DNA from: Streptomyces seoulensis
GTDB lineage: Bacteria > Actinomycetota > Actinomycetes > Streptomycetales > Streptomycetaceae
Direction: 5' to 3'
DNA length: 64,000 nucleotides
Assembly (NCBI RefSeq): GCF_004328625.1
Contig: NZ_CP032229.1
Location: 4,464,001-4,528,000 of the forward strand
How positions within the stretch are numbered: position 1 is the stretch's first letter; every line of letters starts with the position of its first letter. Below the pieces are notes generated by a model. It did not search any database and was not told the origin of the DNA. It was given only the letters and a program-made list of their open reading frames with translations. The translations under genes were made by a program, and so were the position numbers. Of the stretch, positions 8,399 through 17,075 are shown in pieces.

Positions 8399-8553
8399 TT
8401 TTCTCCGGAACGCGCCACTCTGGAAGCACACGGCGGCCCGCGTACGGCGGGCGCGGTGCCGGGCGCCCGTACGACCGAGATCACGGCGCGGGCGTCCCTT
8501 CCTCAGGTTCTCTAGATGCGTCGGCGGAACCGTGGCCGGCCGGAGGGAAAGCG

Positions 8554-9981
8554 ATGGGTAGGACACTCGCGGAGAAGGTCTGGGACGACCATGTCGTCCG
8601 GCGCGCCGAGGGCGAGCCCGACCTCCTCTACATCGATCTGCACCTGCTGCACGAGGTGACCAGCCCGCAGGCGTTCGACGGCCTGCGCAAGAGCGGCCGT
8701 ACGGTCCGTCGCCTCGACCTGACCATCGCCACCGAGGACCACAACACCCCGACCCTCGACATCGACAAGCCGATCGCCGATCCGGTCTCCCGCGCCCAGC
8801 TGGAGACGCTGCGCGCGAACTGCGCCGAGTTCGGGGTGCGGCTGCACCCGCTGGGCGACGTCGAGCAGGGCGTGGTCCACGTGGTGGGCCCGCAGCTCGG
8901 ACTGACCCAGCCCGGCACCACCGTGGTCTGCGGCGACTCCCACACCTCCACGCACGGCGCGTTCGGCGCGCTGGCGTTCGGTATCGGCACCTCGCAGGTC
9001 GAGCACGTGCTGGCCACCCAGACGCTGCCGATGGCCCGCCCGAGGACCATGGCGATCACCGTCGAGGGCGAACTGCCCGAGGGTGTCACCGCCAAGGACC
9101 TGATCCTGGCGATCATCGCCCGGATCGGCACCGGCGGCGGCCAGGGCTACATCCTGGAGTACCGGGGCTCCGCCATCGAGAAGCTGTCGATGGAGGCGCG
9201 GATGACCATCTGCAACATGTCCATCGAGGCCGGCGCCCGCGCGGGCATGATCGCCCCCGACGAGACCACCTTCGCCTATCTGAAGGACCGCCCGCACGCC
9301 CCCGAGGGCGCCGACTGGGACGCGGCCGTCGCGTACTGGGAGACGCTGCGCACCGACGACGACGCGGTCTTCGACGCCGAGGTCGTCATCGACGCCGCCG
9401 GACTCTCCCCGTTCGTCACCTGGGGCACCAACCCCGGCCAGGGAGCGCCGCTTTCGGCACACGTCCCCGACCCGGCTTCGTACGAAGACGCATCGGAGCG
9501 GTTCGCCGCCGAAAAGGCCCTGGAATACATGGGGTTGACCGCCGGGCAGCCGCTGCGCGACATCGCCGTGGACACCGTCTTCGTAGGCTCCTGCACCAAC
9601 GGCCGCATCGAGGACCTGCGCTCCGTCGCCGAGATCCTCCGGGACCGCAAAATCGCCGACGGCGTACGGATGCTGGTCGTCCCCGGCTCCGCGCGGGTCG
9701 GCCTCCAGGCCGTCTCCGAGGGGCTGGACGTGGTCTTCAAGGAGGCCGGCGCCGAATGGCGGTACGCGGGCTGCTCGATGTGCCTGGGCATGAACCCCGA
9801 CCAGCTCGCGCCGGGGGAGCGCTCCGCCTCCACCTCCAACCGCAACTTCGAGGGCAGGCAGGGCAAGGGCGGCCGCACCCACCTGGTGTCGCCGCAGGTC
9901 GCCGCCGCCACCGCCGTCCTCGGCCACCTCGGCTCGCCCGCCGACCTGTCCGACACCCCCGTGCCCGCTGGAGTGCGATAA
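8554..9981 (+). CDS. leuC: 3-isopropylmalate dehydratase, large subunit
   Basis: This 475-aa aconitase-superfamily subunit, with LeuD, isomerises 2-isopropylmalate to 3-isopropylmalate in leucine synthesis. It binds the [4Fe-4S] cluster. The cluster cysteines are visible in the [10 protein letters not shown] motif and in [12 protein letters not shown]. The substrate-side motif [22 protein letters not shown] is also present. The ATG at 8554 has a good GGAGGG site seven bases upstream. leuD starts two bases after the stop, so the two are co-transcribed and probably coupled. Control by the divergent NdgR is likely. Confidence 0.98.
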   Translation: MGRTLAEKVWDDHVVRRAEGEPDLLYIDLHLLHEVTSPQAFDGLRKSGRTVRRLDLTIATEDHNTPTLDIDKPIADPVSRAQLETLRANCAEFGVRLHPLGDVEQGVVHVVGPQLGLTQPGTTVVCGDSHTSTHGAFGALAFGIGTSQVEHVLATQTLPMARPRTMAITVEGELPEGVTAKDLILAIIARIGTGGGQGYILEYRGSAIEKLSMEARMTICNMSIEAGARAGMIAPDETTFAYLKDRPHAPEGADWDAAVAYWETLRTDDDAVFDAEVVIDAAGLSPFVTWGTNPGQGAPLSAHVPDPASYEDASERFAAEKALEYMGLTAGQPLRDIAVDTVFVGSCTNGRIEDLRSVAEILRDRKIADGVRMLVVPGSARVGLQAVSEGLDVVFKEAGAEWRYAGCSMCLGMNPDQLAPGERSASTSNRNFEGRQGKGGRTHLVSPQVAAATAVLGHLGSPADLSDTPVPAGVR

Positions 9982-9983
9982 CG

Positions 9984-10577
9984 ATGGAAGCCTTCACCAC
10001 CCACACCGGCCGGGCCGTGCCGCTGCGCCGCAGCAACGTCGACACCGACCAGATCATCCCCGCCCACTGGCTCAAGAAGGTCACCCGCGACGGCTTCGAG
10101 GACGGTCTCTTCGAGGCGTGGCGCAAGGACGACACCTTCGTCCTCAACCGCCCCGAGCGGCAGGGCGCCACGGTCCTGGTCGCCGGCCCCGACTTCGGCA
10201 CCGGCTCCTCCCGGGAGCACGCCGTCTGGGCGCTGCAGAACTACGGCTTCAAGGCCGTGATCTCCGCCCGCTTCGCCGACATCTTCCGGGGCAACTCGCT
10301 GAAGAACGGCCTGCTCACGGTGGTGCTGGAGCAGAAGGTCGTGGACGCGCTCTGGGAGCTGACCGAACGCGACCCCGAGGCCGCGGTCACGGTCGACCTC
10401 GAAGCCCGCGAGGTGCGCGCCGAGGGCATCACCGCCCCCTTCGAGCTGGACGAGAACTCCCGCTGGCGGCTGCTGAACGGCCTGGACGACATCTCCCTCA
10501 CCCTGCGCCACGAGGACGACATCGCCGCCTTCGAGAGCGCCCGCCCGGCGCACAAGCCCCGCACGCTGACGAGCTGA
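9984..10577 (+). CDS. leuD: 3-isopropylmalate dehydratase, small subunit
   Basis: This 197-aa swivelling domain of isopropylmalate isomerase completes the active site of LeuC. Typical features are the N-terminal [16 protein letters not shown] segment and the [17 protein letters not shown] motif. Length matches bacterial LeuD. The ATG at 9984 follows the leuC stop by two bases. Confidence 0.98.
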   Translation: MEAFTTHTGRAVPLRRSNVDTDQIIPAHWLKKVTRDGFEDGLFEAWRKDDTFVLNRPERQGATVLVAGPDFGTGSSREHAVWALQNYGFKAVISARFADIFRGNSLKNGLLTVVLEQKVVDALWELTERDPEAAVTVDLEAREVRAEGITAPFELDENSRWRLLNGLDDISLTLRHEDDIAAFESARPAHKPRTLTS

Positions 10578-10621
10578 GCAACCGCTCGCACGCATAAGGT
10601 TTCGGCCACCTCGACGGCCGC

Positions 10622-10656
10622 CGCGTACCCCCGATCGCCACGATTGGGGGTACGCG
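10622..10656 (+). terminator. Terminator of the leuCD operon
   Basis: The 11-bp perfect stem CGCGTACCCCC / GGGGGTACGCG, with a 13-base loop (GATC...GATT), lies 44 bases after leuD. Confidence 0.6.
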
Positions 10657-10840
10657 CATGTCCGGGTCCGGACGCCTCCGAGCGCACCCGTCCCGCCCGC
10701 CAACTCCCCCTCATCACAACGAAGTTGCAGGTCCGGGCGGTCTCCGGCGGCACCCCCTCGCCGAGCCCCGAAACGGCGCGCGGAGGCGGCAGTTGCCCCC
10801 TGCGCAGGCGACAACTCGCCCCAGATGGCACAATCTGTGC

Positions 10841-11071
10841 ATGGAACACGACGGCCAACTCCAGCTCTATGCGGCGGTCGCGGATCAACTCAAACAAGCG
10901 CACGCAACCGTGCGCACACTGCAAGTCCCGGAGGGCGTACGGATGGCGCTGACCCGGAAGCTGCTGGTCATTACGGCCGCGGCCAAACACGATCTCGCCG
11001 GCGCGGCAACGCGTCTCGAACGATTCACCGCGGACCTCGAAGCGGGCCGGATGCCCGAAGAGGACCGCTGA
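10841..11071 (+). CDS. Small conserved hypothetical protein upstream of hupS
   Basis: This 76-aa, probably all-helical cytoplasmic protein begins MEHDGQLQLYAAVADQLKQA. Codon bias is typical of Streptomyces. It has no cysteine or membrane segment. It lies between leuD and hupS in its own small unit. Function is unknown to me; heptad-like hydrophobic spacing suggests a helical hairpin or coiled coil. Confidence 0.75.
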   Translation: MEHDGQLQLYAAVADQLKQAHATVRTLQVPEGVRMALTRKLLVITAAAKHDLAGAATRLERFTADLEAGRMPEEDR

Positions 11072-11208
11072 ATCCGTCCGGGACCGCCGAACCCGATGCG
11101 GCACAAGGGTGAGAAGCCCGTTTCGTGTTTGATTTGCGGTATATATCTGCCTAACGTGCGAAAAAGCTTGAACACTTTCGTTCTGGCGATGTCTCCGAAG
11201 GGGAAGAC

Positions 11209-11826
11209 GTGAACAAGGCGCAGCTCGTAGAAGCGATTGCCGACAAGATGGGTGGCCGCCAGCAGGCCGCCGATGCTGTCGACGCGGTCCTGGACGCCAT
11301 CGTCCGCGCCGTCGTCGCGGGGGACCGGGTCTCGGTCACCGGCTTCGGGTCCTTCGAGAAGGTGGACCGCCCCGCCCGCTACGCCCGTAACCCCCAGACG
11401 GGCGAGCGTGTTCGGGTCAAGAAGACCTCGGTCCCGCGCTTCCGCGCCGGCCAGGGCTTCAAGGACCTGGTGAGCGGTTCCAAGAAGCTTCCCCGTGGTG
11501 GCGAGGTCTCCGTGAAGAAGGCGCCCAAGGGCAGCCTGACCGGCGGCGCTTCCGCGACCGTGAAGAAGGCCGCGGCGAAGAAGGCCACCAAGGCCGCCGC
11601 GAAGAAGACCACCGCCAAGAAGGCGGCGCCGGCGAAGAAGACGACGGCCACCGCCAAGAAGGCCGCCGCGAAGAAGGCCCCGGCCAAGAAGGCCACCGGC
11701 ACCACCGCGGCCGCCAAGAAGACCACCGCGAAGAAGGCTCCCGCGAAGAAGGTCACCGCCAAGAAGGCGCCCGCCAAGAAGTCGACGGCACGCAAGACCA
11801 CCGCCAAGAAGACCACCGCCCGCTAG
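11209..11826 (+). CDS. hupS: HU-family nucleoid protein HupS with lysine-rich tail
   Basis: This 205-aa DNA-binding protein has two parts. Residues 1-95 form a classical HU domain (MNKAQLVEAIADKMGG..., FGSFEKVDRPARYARNPQTG). The rest is a repetitive Lys/Ala tail of AAKK, APAKK and TTAKK units resembling histone H1. This two-part structure is characteristic of actinobacterial HU, and in Streptomyces the two-domain HupS is known to be sporulation-associated and to compact spore DNA. The start is GTG 11209, preceded by GAAGGGGAAG. The repeats make length variable between species. Confidence 0.96.
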   Translation: MNKAQLVEAIADKMGGRQQAADAVDAVLDAIVRAVVAGDRVSVTGFGSFEKVDRPARYARNPQTGERVRVKKTSVPRFRAGQGFKDLVSGSKKLPRGGEVSVKKAPKGSLTGGASATVKKAAAKKATKAAAKKTTAKKAAPAKKTTATAKKAAAKKAPAKKATGTTAAAKKTTAKKAPAKKVTAKKAPAKKSTARKTTAKKTTAR

Positions 11827-11874
11827 AGGCACGGCCTTCCACGGCACCCGGTCCCACCAGGGCTCACACGCGCC

Positions 11875-11903
11875 GGGCCGGACTCCCCAGGGGAGTCCGG
11901 CCC
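11875..11903. terminator. Bidirectional terminator between hupS and a convergent small gene
   Basis: The 14-bp stem GGGCCGGACTCCCC / GGGGAGTCCGGCCC has its arms separated by one base, so the real loop opens the innermost pairs. It is symmetric and can stop both converging transcripts. Confidence 0.65.
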
Positions 11904-11935
11904 GCGGTGCGTTCCTGCGGTCGCTCAGCGCCCGT

Positions 11936-12139
11936 TCAGAAGGTCTGGAGGGTCACCAGGGTGATCCGCAGCCCCTCGCCCCGCCCCTCGGTCTCGATCC
12001 GCACCCGCTGACCGGGCCGCAGCAGCCGCAGCCCGCCCGCGTCGAAGGCGGCCGCGTCGAAGGGCACCGGGGTGCCGTCGTCGAGCAGCACCTGCCCGCT
12101 GCGGCTCTCGGGGTCGTAGGTGTAAGCGGTGGCCTGCAT
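11936..12139 (-). CDS. Small beta-rich hypothetical protein downstream of cofC
   Basis: This 67-aa protein starts MQATAYTYDPESRSGQVLLD. The pattern of a short strand, a 'G-V-L-DDGT' turn, then PGQRVRIETEG resembles cold-shock-like or OB-fold proteins, but aromatic RNP motifs are missing. It lies nine bases after cofC on the same strand, so it is probably co-transcribed. Function is unknown. Confidence 0.65.
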   Translation of the reverse strand: MQATAYTYDPESRSGQVLLDDGTPVPFDAAAFDAGGLRLLRPGQRVRIETEGRGEGLRITLVTLQTF

Positions 12140-12148
12140 GTCCGCAGC

Positions 12149-12799
12149 CTACTGCCCGGCCAGCGGCACCGGAGCGGTCCACGAGGCGCACGCCGCCGCC
12201 GTGTACGGGCCCACGCCCAGCTCCAGCGCCACCCGCAGATCCTCGCCCGTGTCCACGTCCCGCCGTACCGATTCCACGCTCCCCGGCGCCAGTTCCGCCG
12301 CGCCCGAGGCGCGGTGCCGGGCGCGCGAGGCACCGCCGAAGGCCGGGGCCAGTTGCCGGCCGGGCGCCGCCGCGAGCAGGGTCGTGCCCAGGGCGGCCGC
12401 GTCGGCAAGGAAGGCGCGCGGGAATTCGGCGGCCGCCGTGAGCACCCGCGCCAGTTCGGCCGGGCGCAGGGCGGGCAGATCGGCGTTGAGCGCGGCCACG
12501 GCCGCCTCCGGGCGGGCAGCGCGCACCGCCGAGGCGCCATGCGCCAGCGCGGCGTTCAGCCCGCCCGCCGGCTCGTCCGGCACGATCCGGGCGCCGAGCG
12601 CGGCCAGCGCCCGCCCGGCCACCGGGTCGTCCGTGACGACCGCCACATCCGCGACCCCGGGACACTCCAGTGCGGCCGCCACCGTGTCCCGCGCGAACGC
12701 CAGCACCAGCCCGGGGCGGGCCCCTTCGGCAATCGCGTCCGCGAGCCTGCTTTTCGCCCGTGCCAAGGGCTTCAGGGGGATGACCAAGCTCCACTGCAC
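12149..12799 (-). CDS. cofC: 2-phospho-L-lactate/phosphoenolpyruvate guanylyltransferase (F420 biosynthesis)
   Basis: This 216-aa nucleotidyltransferase of the CofC/FbiD family makes the activated lactyl- or enolpyruvyl-phosphoguanosine used in coenzyme F420 assembly. The N-terminus WSLVIPLKPLARAKSRL carries the nucleotide-binding Lys/Arg pattern typical of the family. DDPVAGRALAALGARIVPDE and ALNADLPALRP supply the metal-binding region. The GTG start is at 12799. It is divergent from the acyltransferase/gpsA unit, as in S. coelicolor by memory. Other F420 genes are not in the window. Confidence 0.9.
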   Translation of the reverse strand: MQWSLVIPLKPLARAKSRLADAIAEGARPGLVLAFARDTVAAALECPGVADVAVVTDDPVAGRALAALGARIVPDEPAGGLNAALAHGASAVRAARPEAAVAALNADLPALRPAELARVLTAAAEFPRAFLADAAALGTTLLAAAPGRQLAPAFGGASRARHRASGAAELAPGSVESVRRDVDTGEDLRVALELGVGPYTAAACASWTAPVPLAGQ

Positions 12800-13021
12800 C
12801 GGCGTACCGTCCCTCTCTGTCCGCGCTCATTGTCACCCGCTCCCACCAGGCGTACCGAGCCGCCCCGGGGTGTGGGGGAATGCTGTGAAGGCCAGTCCGG
12901 GGGCGGTCGCCCGGGACATGCGGGCGTACGGTGTTCTCGACAGACCGGCGGCCCGGAGTCACACTTGTGCGGCCCCCGGCCGAGGTGAAGGCCCTCAGAG
13001 GCCATGGAGGAAGGTGTCCGC

Positions 13022-13861
13022 GTGTCCCGCCGCAGAATCGGCTTCTGGTACCGCTTCGCCGCGGTGATCTGCAAACCGCCGCTGGCGGTTCTGATCAAGC
13101 GGGACTGGCGAGGAATGGAGCACATTCCGGCCGACGGCGGATTTATCACCGCGGTGAACCACAATTCCCACGTGGACCCCTTCGCGTACGCGCACTATCA
13201 GTACAACACCGGACGGGTTCCGCGATTCCTGGCGAAGAGCGGCCTTTTCAAGAAGGGATTCGTCGGCGCCGCGATGCGCGGTACCGGACAGATCCCCGTC
13301 TACCGCGAGAGCACCGACGCGCTGAGCGCATTCCGCGCCGCGATCGAGGCGGTGGAGAAGGGCGAGTGCGTCGCCTTCTACCCCGAGGGCACCCTGACCC
13401 GCGACCCCGACGGCTGGCCCATGACCGCCAAGACCGGTGCCGCCCGCGTCGCCCTGCAGACCAAGTGCCCGGTCGTGCCGGTCGCCCAGTGGGGCGTCAA
13501 CGAACTCCTGCCGCCCTACGCGAAGAAGCCGCACCTCTTCCCGCGCAAGACCCACCATGTGCTGGCCGGCCCGCCGGTGGACCTCTCCCGGTTCTACGAC
13601 CGGGAGATGACCGCCGATGTCCTCAGGGAGGCCACCGAGGTCATCATGGCGGCCGTCACCCGCCAGCTGGAGGAGATCCGCGGCGAGAAGGCCCCGGCCG
13701 TGCCCTACGACCCGCGCCGCGAGCGGATCGAGCAGCGCCGCCGCACCCGCGCCCAGTCCGCCCCGGCAGCCCAGTCCGCCGAGGCCAAGGTCCAGGACAC
13801 CGTGCCCGCGCCCGCCGCCGAGGCCACGCCCACCGTCACCGAAGGGGGAAGCGGCAAGTGA
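13022..13861 (+). CDS. 1-acyl-sn-glycerol-3-phosphate acyltransferase-like protein (PlsC family)
   Basis: This 279-aa acyltransferase acts in phospholipid synthesis. The HX4D motif is NHNSHVDP near residue 46. The glycerophosphate-binding block FYPEGTLTRDPDGWP lies near residue 119. The C-terminal 50 residues are Pro/Ala/Glu-rich and likely disordered. I prefer GTG 13022 because a strong GGAGGAA lies eight bases upstream; that site itself overlaps an in-frame ATG at 13004, which has no good site. The stop overlaps the gpsA start by two bases, linking two steps of glycerophospholipid metabolism in one operon. Confidence 0.92.
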   Translation: MSRRRIGFWYRFAAVICKPPLAVLIKRDWRGMEHIPADGGFITAVNHNSHVDPFAYAHYQYNTGRVPRFLAKSGLFKKGFVGAAMRGTGQIPVYRESTDALSAFRAAIEAVEKGECVAFYPEGTLTRDPDGWPMTAKTGAARVALQTKCPVVPVAQWGVNELLPPYAKKPHLFPRKTHHVLAGPPVDLSRFYDREMTADVLREATEVIMAAVTRQLEEIRGEKAPAVPYDPRRERIEQRRRTRAQSAPAAQSAEAKVQDTVPAPAAEATPTVTEGGSGK

Positions 13862-14868
13862 GCACGCCTGTCCGGGTCGCCGTCATGGGCACCGGCTCCT
13901 GGGGCACGGCCTTCGCCGTGGTCCTCGCCGACGCCGGCTGCGAGGTCACCCTCTGGGCCCGCCGCGCCGAGGTGGCCGACGCGGTCAACTCCACGCGCAC
14001 CAACCCCGGCTACCTGCCCGGCGTCGAGCTTCCGCCGGGCGTGCGCGCCACCTCCGACGCCGCCGAGGCCCTCGGGGACGCCGACTTCGTCGTGCTGGCG
14101 ATCCCCTCGCAGACCCTGCGCGACAACCTCGCCGACTGGGCCCCGCTGCTCGCCCCGCACTCCGTGCTCGTCTCCCTGATGAAGGGCGTCGAACTCGGCT
14201 CCGCCATGCGGATGAGCGAGGTCATCGAGGACGTCGCCAAGGTCGGCCCCGAGCGGATCGCCGTGGTCACCGGGCCCAACCTGGCCCGTGAGATCGCCGC
14301 GCGGATGCCCGCCGCCGCCGTGGTCGCCTGCACCGACGAGGAGGTCGCCCGGCGGCTCCAGGCGGCCTGCCACACCCCGTACTTCCGGCCGTACACCAAC
14401 ACCGACGTCATCGGCTGCGAACTCGGCGGCGCGGTCAAGAACGTCATCGGTCTCGCCGTCGGCATCGCGGACGGCATGGGACTCGGCGACAACGCCAAGG
14501 GCTCGCTCATCACGCGCGGCCTCGCCGAGACCACCCGGCTCGGCATGGCGCTCGGCGCCGACCCGCTGACGTTCTCCGGACTCGCCGGGCTCGGGGACCT
14601 GGTGGCGACCTGCTCCTCACCGCTGTCCCGCAACCACACCTTCGGCACCAACCTCGGCAAGGGCATGACCCTCGAGGAGACCATCGCCGTCACCAAGCAG
14701 ACCGCCGAGGGCGTCAAGTCCAGCGAGTCCGTGCTGGATCTGGCCCGCAGGCACGGTGTCGACATGCCGATCACCGAGACGGTCGTCGGAATCGTGCACG
14801 ACGCCAAGCCGCCGGTGGTCGCTCTCAAGGAGCTCATGTCGCGCAGCGCGAAGCCCGAACGACGCTGA
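13858..14868 (+). CDS. gpsA: Glycerol-3-phosphate dehydrogenase [NAD(P)+]
   Basis: This 336-aa soluble enzyme reduces dihydroxyacetone phosphate to sn-glycerol 3-phosphate, the phospholipid backbone precursor. The N-terminal Rossmann motif is VMGTGSWGTAFAVVLA. The catalytic-domain signature includes GCELGGAVKNVIGLAVGIADG with the catalytic Lys, and ITRGLAE follows. The GTG start at 13858 overlaps the acyltransferase stop. Length equals that of other Streptomyces GpsA proteins. Confidence 0.97.
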   Translation: MSTPVRVAVMGTGSWGTAFAVVLADAGCEVTLWARRAEVADAVNSTRTNPGYLPGVELPPGVRATSDAAEALGDADFVVLAIPSQTLRDNLADWAPLLAPHSVLVSLMKGVELGSAMRMSEVIEDVAKVGPERIAVVTGPNLAREIAARMPAAAVVACTDEEVARRLQAACHTPYFRPYTNTDVIGCELGGAVKNVIGLAVGIADGMGLGDNAKGSLITRGLAETTRLGMALGADPLTFSGLAGLGDLVATCSSPLSRNHTFGTNLGKGMTLEETIAVTKQTAEGVKSSESVLDLARRHGVDMPITETVVGIVHDAKPPVVALKELMSRSAKPERR

Positions 14869-14927
14869 GCGAAAGCGCCGGGTCGACGCTGTCCGGGTGC
14901 CTTACCAACGGGTACTCTCAACGCGAT

Positions 14928-16085
14928 ATGAGCACCGAGAACCTCCCCCAGAACCCTGCAGCGCAGCCCCGTAAGCCGCGGGTGGCCGTCGTGTTCGGCG
15001 GCCGCTCCTCCGAACACGGGATCTCCACGGTCACCGCGGGTGCCGTGCTGGGCGCCATCGACCGGACCAAGTACGACGTCCTGCCGATCGGCATCACCCG
15101 TGACGGCCGCTGGGTGCTGACGGCCGACGAGCCGCAGCGGATGGCCATCACGGACCGCCGCACCCCGGAGGTGCTGGACGTGGCGGAGTCCACCGAGGGC
15201 GGAGTGGTGCTCCCGGTCGACCCGGCCAACCGCGAGGTCGTCTACAGCGAGCCCGGCGCGGTGCCCAAGGCGCTCGGCGAGGTCGACGTGGTCTTCCCGG
15301 TGCTGCACGGCCCCTTCGGGGAGGACGGCACCCTCCAGGGTCTGCTGGAGCTGTCCGGTGTGCCCTACGTCGGCTCGGGCGTGCTCGCCTCGGCCGTCGG
15401 CCAGGACAAGGACTACATGAAGCGGGTGTTCACCTCCTTCGGGCTCAAGGTCGGCCCGTACGTGGTGATCCGGCCCCGCGAGTGGCAGCAGGACCAGTCC
15501 GCCGCCCGCAAGCGGATCGTGGACTTCGCCGGTGAGCACGGCTGGCCGCTGTTCGTGAAGCCCGCCCGCGCCGGCTCCTCCATCGGCATCACCAAGGTCG
15601 ACGGCCTCGCCGGGCTCGACGAGGCCATCGCCGAGGCCCAGCGCCACGACCCGAAGATCATCGTGGAGGCCGCGCTGACCGGCCGCGAGATCGAGTGCGG
15701 GGTCCTGGAGTTCGAGGACGGCCCGCGCGCCTCGGTCCCCGCCGAGATCCCGCCGCCGAGCGCGCACGCGTACTACGACTTCGACGCCAAGTACATCGAC
15801 TCCACGCCCGGTGTCGTCCCGGCCCCGCTCACCGACGAGCAGACCGCCGAGCTCCAGCGGCTCGCGGTCGAGGCGTTCGACGCGGCGTCCTGCGAGGGCC
15901 TGGTCCGCGCGGACTTCTTCCTCACCGAGGACGGCGAGTTCGTCATCAACGAGATCAACACCCTGCCCGGCTTCACCCCCATCTCGATGTACCCCAAGAT
16001 GTGGGAGGCGTCCGGCGTGGGTTACGCGGAGCTGGTGGACCGCCTGATCCAGGCGGCACTGCGCCGCCCGACCGGGCTGCGCTAG
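14928..16085 (+). CDS. ddlA: D-alanine--D-alanine ligase
   Basis: This 385-aa ATP-grasp enzyme forms the D-Ala-D-Ala dipeptide of peptidoglycan precursors. N-terminal VFGGRSSEHGIS, HGPFGEDGTLQGLLE, the ATP-grasp Lys region FVKPARAGSSIGITKV and metal-binding EINTLPGFTPIS are all present. The ATG at 14928 follows gpsA by 59 bases. It is apparently the last gene of the plsC-gpsA-ddlA unit. A hairpin just after the stop lies inside the convergent lipoprotein gene. Confidence 0.97.
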   Translation: MSTENLPQNPAAQPRKPRVAVVFGGRSSEHGISTVTAGAVLGAIDRTKYDVLPIGITRDGRWVLTADEPQRMAITDRRTPEVLDVAESTEGGVVLPVDPANREVVYSEPGAVPKALGEVDVVFPVLHGPFGEDGTLQGLLELSGVPYVGSGVLASAVGQDKDYMKRVFTSFGLKVGPYVVIRPREWQQDQSAARKRIVDFAGEHGWPLFVKPARAGSSIGITKVDGLAGLDEAIAEAQRHDPKIIVEAALTGREIECGVLEFEDGPRASVPAEIPPPSAHAYYDFDAKYIDSTPGVVPAPLTDEQTAELQRLAVEAFDAASCEGLVRADFFLTEDGEFVINEINTLPGFTPISMYPKMWEASGVGYAELVDRLIQAALRRPTGLR

Positions 16086-16097
16086 TCGCTCACCGCG

Positions 16098-16616
16098 TCA
16101 CCGCATGGAGGCGATCCCCTCGGGGATCGCCTTCTTCACGGCCGGGGCCAGGTCGACCAGGACGGCCGTCGAGTCGTCCGGGCCGGACAGCTCCTCGGGC
16201 AGTGTGACCTCCACATAGGCGCGGCGGTTGGCGGTGGTGAAGCGGGAGGAACCGTCGTCCCGCTTCTCCATCAGCCAGTCCACGCCGTCCACCCCGCCGG
16301 CCAGCGCGGCGGGGTCGTGACCCTGGGCGACCTTGGGGTCGGTCATCTTCGGCGGCCGGACCACCCCGCAGCGCAGTATGATCGCCGGGCCCGACCAGCC
16401 CGCCGTATAGGCGGAAGCGGGCCGTGGGTCGTCGCGGTGCCGGCCGTCCACCTTCCCGGGCAGCGCCTCGTCCAGACGCCGGCACAGGGGGGCGGTGCGT
16501 GCGTCGGGACGGGGAGCCGCGGCCGTGGTGCCGTCGTCCGCCGTGGAACAGCCCGCGACCGCGATCAGCAGCGCGGGCGCGAGCAGGCCGAGGGGCCGGT
16601 GACGGAAGAAGTTCAC
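16098..16616 (-). CDS. DUF3515-type lipoprotein
   Basis: This 172-aa protein has a lipoprotein signal peptide: basic start MNFFRHRP, hydrophobic core LLAPALLIAVAGC, and lipobox AVAGC with the acylated Cys near residue 23. The mature part begins STADDGTT. It has a DUF3515-like domain with few cysteines and a C-terminal mixed alpha/beta region. Function is unknown; it is predicted to be anchored on the outer face of the membrane. The GTG start is at 16616. It converges on ddlA with 12 bases between stops. Confidence 0.8.
   Translation of the reverse strand: MNFFRHRPLGLLAPALLIAVAGCSTADDGTTAAAPRPDARTAPLCRRLDEALPGKVDGRHRDDPRPASAYTAGWSGPAIILRCGVVRPPKMTDPKVAQGHDPAALAGGVDGVDWLMEKRDDGSSRFTTANRRAYVEVTLPEELSGPDDSTAVLVDLAPAVKKAIPEGIASMR
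16110..16131 (+). terminator. ddlA terminator located inside the convergent gene
   Basis: A perfect 10-bp stem, GGCGATCCCC / GGGGATCGCC with a 2-base gap, lies 24 bases after the ddlA stop, within the last codons of the DUF3515 gene. TTCTTC follows. Confidence 0.5.
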
Positions 16617-16636
16617 CGGCCAAGCGTAGACGGGGG

Positions 16637-16870
16637 CTACAGATGCACGACCGGGCAGGTCAGGGTGCGTGTGATGCCGTCCACCTGCTGGACCTTGGCG
16701 ACCACCATGCGACCCAGCTCGTCGACGGTGTCGGACTGCGCGCGGACGATGACGTCATAGGGACCCGTCACGTCCTCGGCCTGGATCACTCCGGGAATCT
16801 GGCCGATCGTGTCGGCGACGGTCGACGCCTTGCCGACCTCGGTCTGGATCAGGATGTACGCCTGTACCAC
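16637..16870 (-). CDS. Stand-alone Lrp/AsnC ligand-binding (RAM) domain protein
   Basis: This 77-aa protein consists only of the effector-binding alpha/beta (ACT-like) domain of Lrp/AsnC regulators (AYILIQTEVGKASTVADTI ... GPYDVIVRAQSD). It has no helix-turn-helix. Such small proteins form dimers or oligomers that bind amino acids and may modulate full-length Lrp proteins. The GTG start at 16870 has GGAGG just upstream. It precedes the DUF3515 gene on the same strand by about 20 bases. Confidence 0.9.
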   Translation of the reverse strand: MVQAYILIQTEVGKASTVADTIGQIPGVIQAEDVTGPYDVIVRAQSDTVDELGRMVVAKVQQVDGITRTLTCPVVHL

Positions 16871-17075
16871 GGAACCTCCAGGGCGGCCACGAGGATCATG
16901 TGGGGAAGAGGAACGCCACGGTATCGCGTCGCCGCTCTCCGAGGGGAGACCCTGGGGAACGGGGCACGCGCGCCGGGGTGCGGGCACGACGGAAGTTGAC
17001 GGCCACCTCGACCGTATCGGGGACACTGATGACGCGCGACCGGGCACGGGACAGGTACAGAAGGGGCTTGCAGCC

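Noticed and set aside
11550-11826. Direct-repeat array (possible CRISPR-like or minisatellite) in the hupS 3' part
   Set aside because: The repeats are codons for the Lys/Ala-rich HU tail, not spacer-separated repeats.
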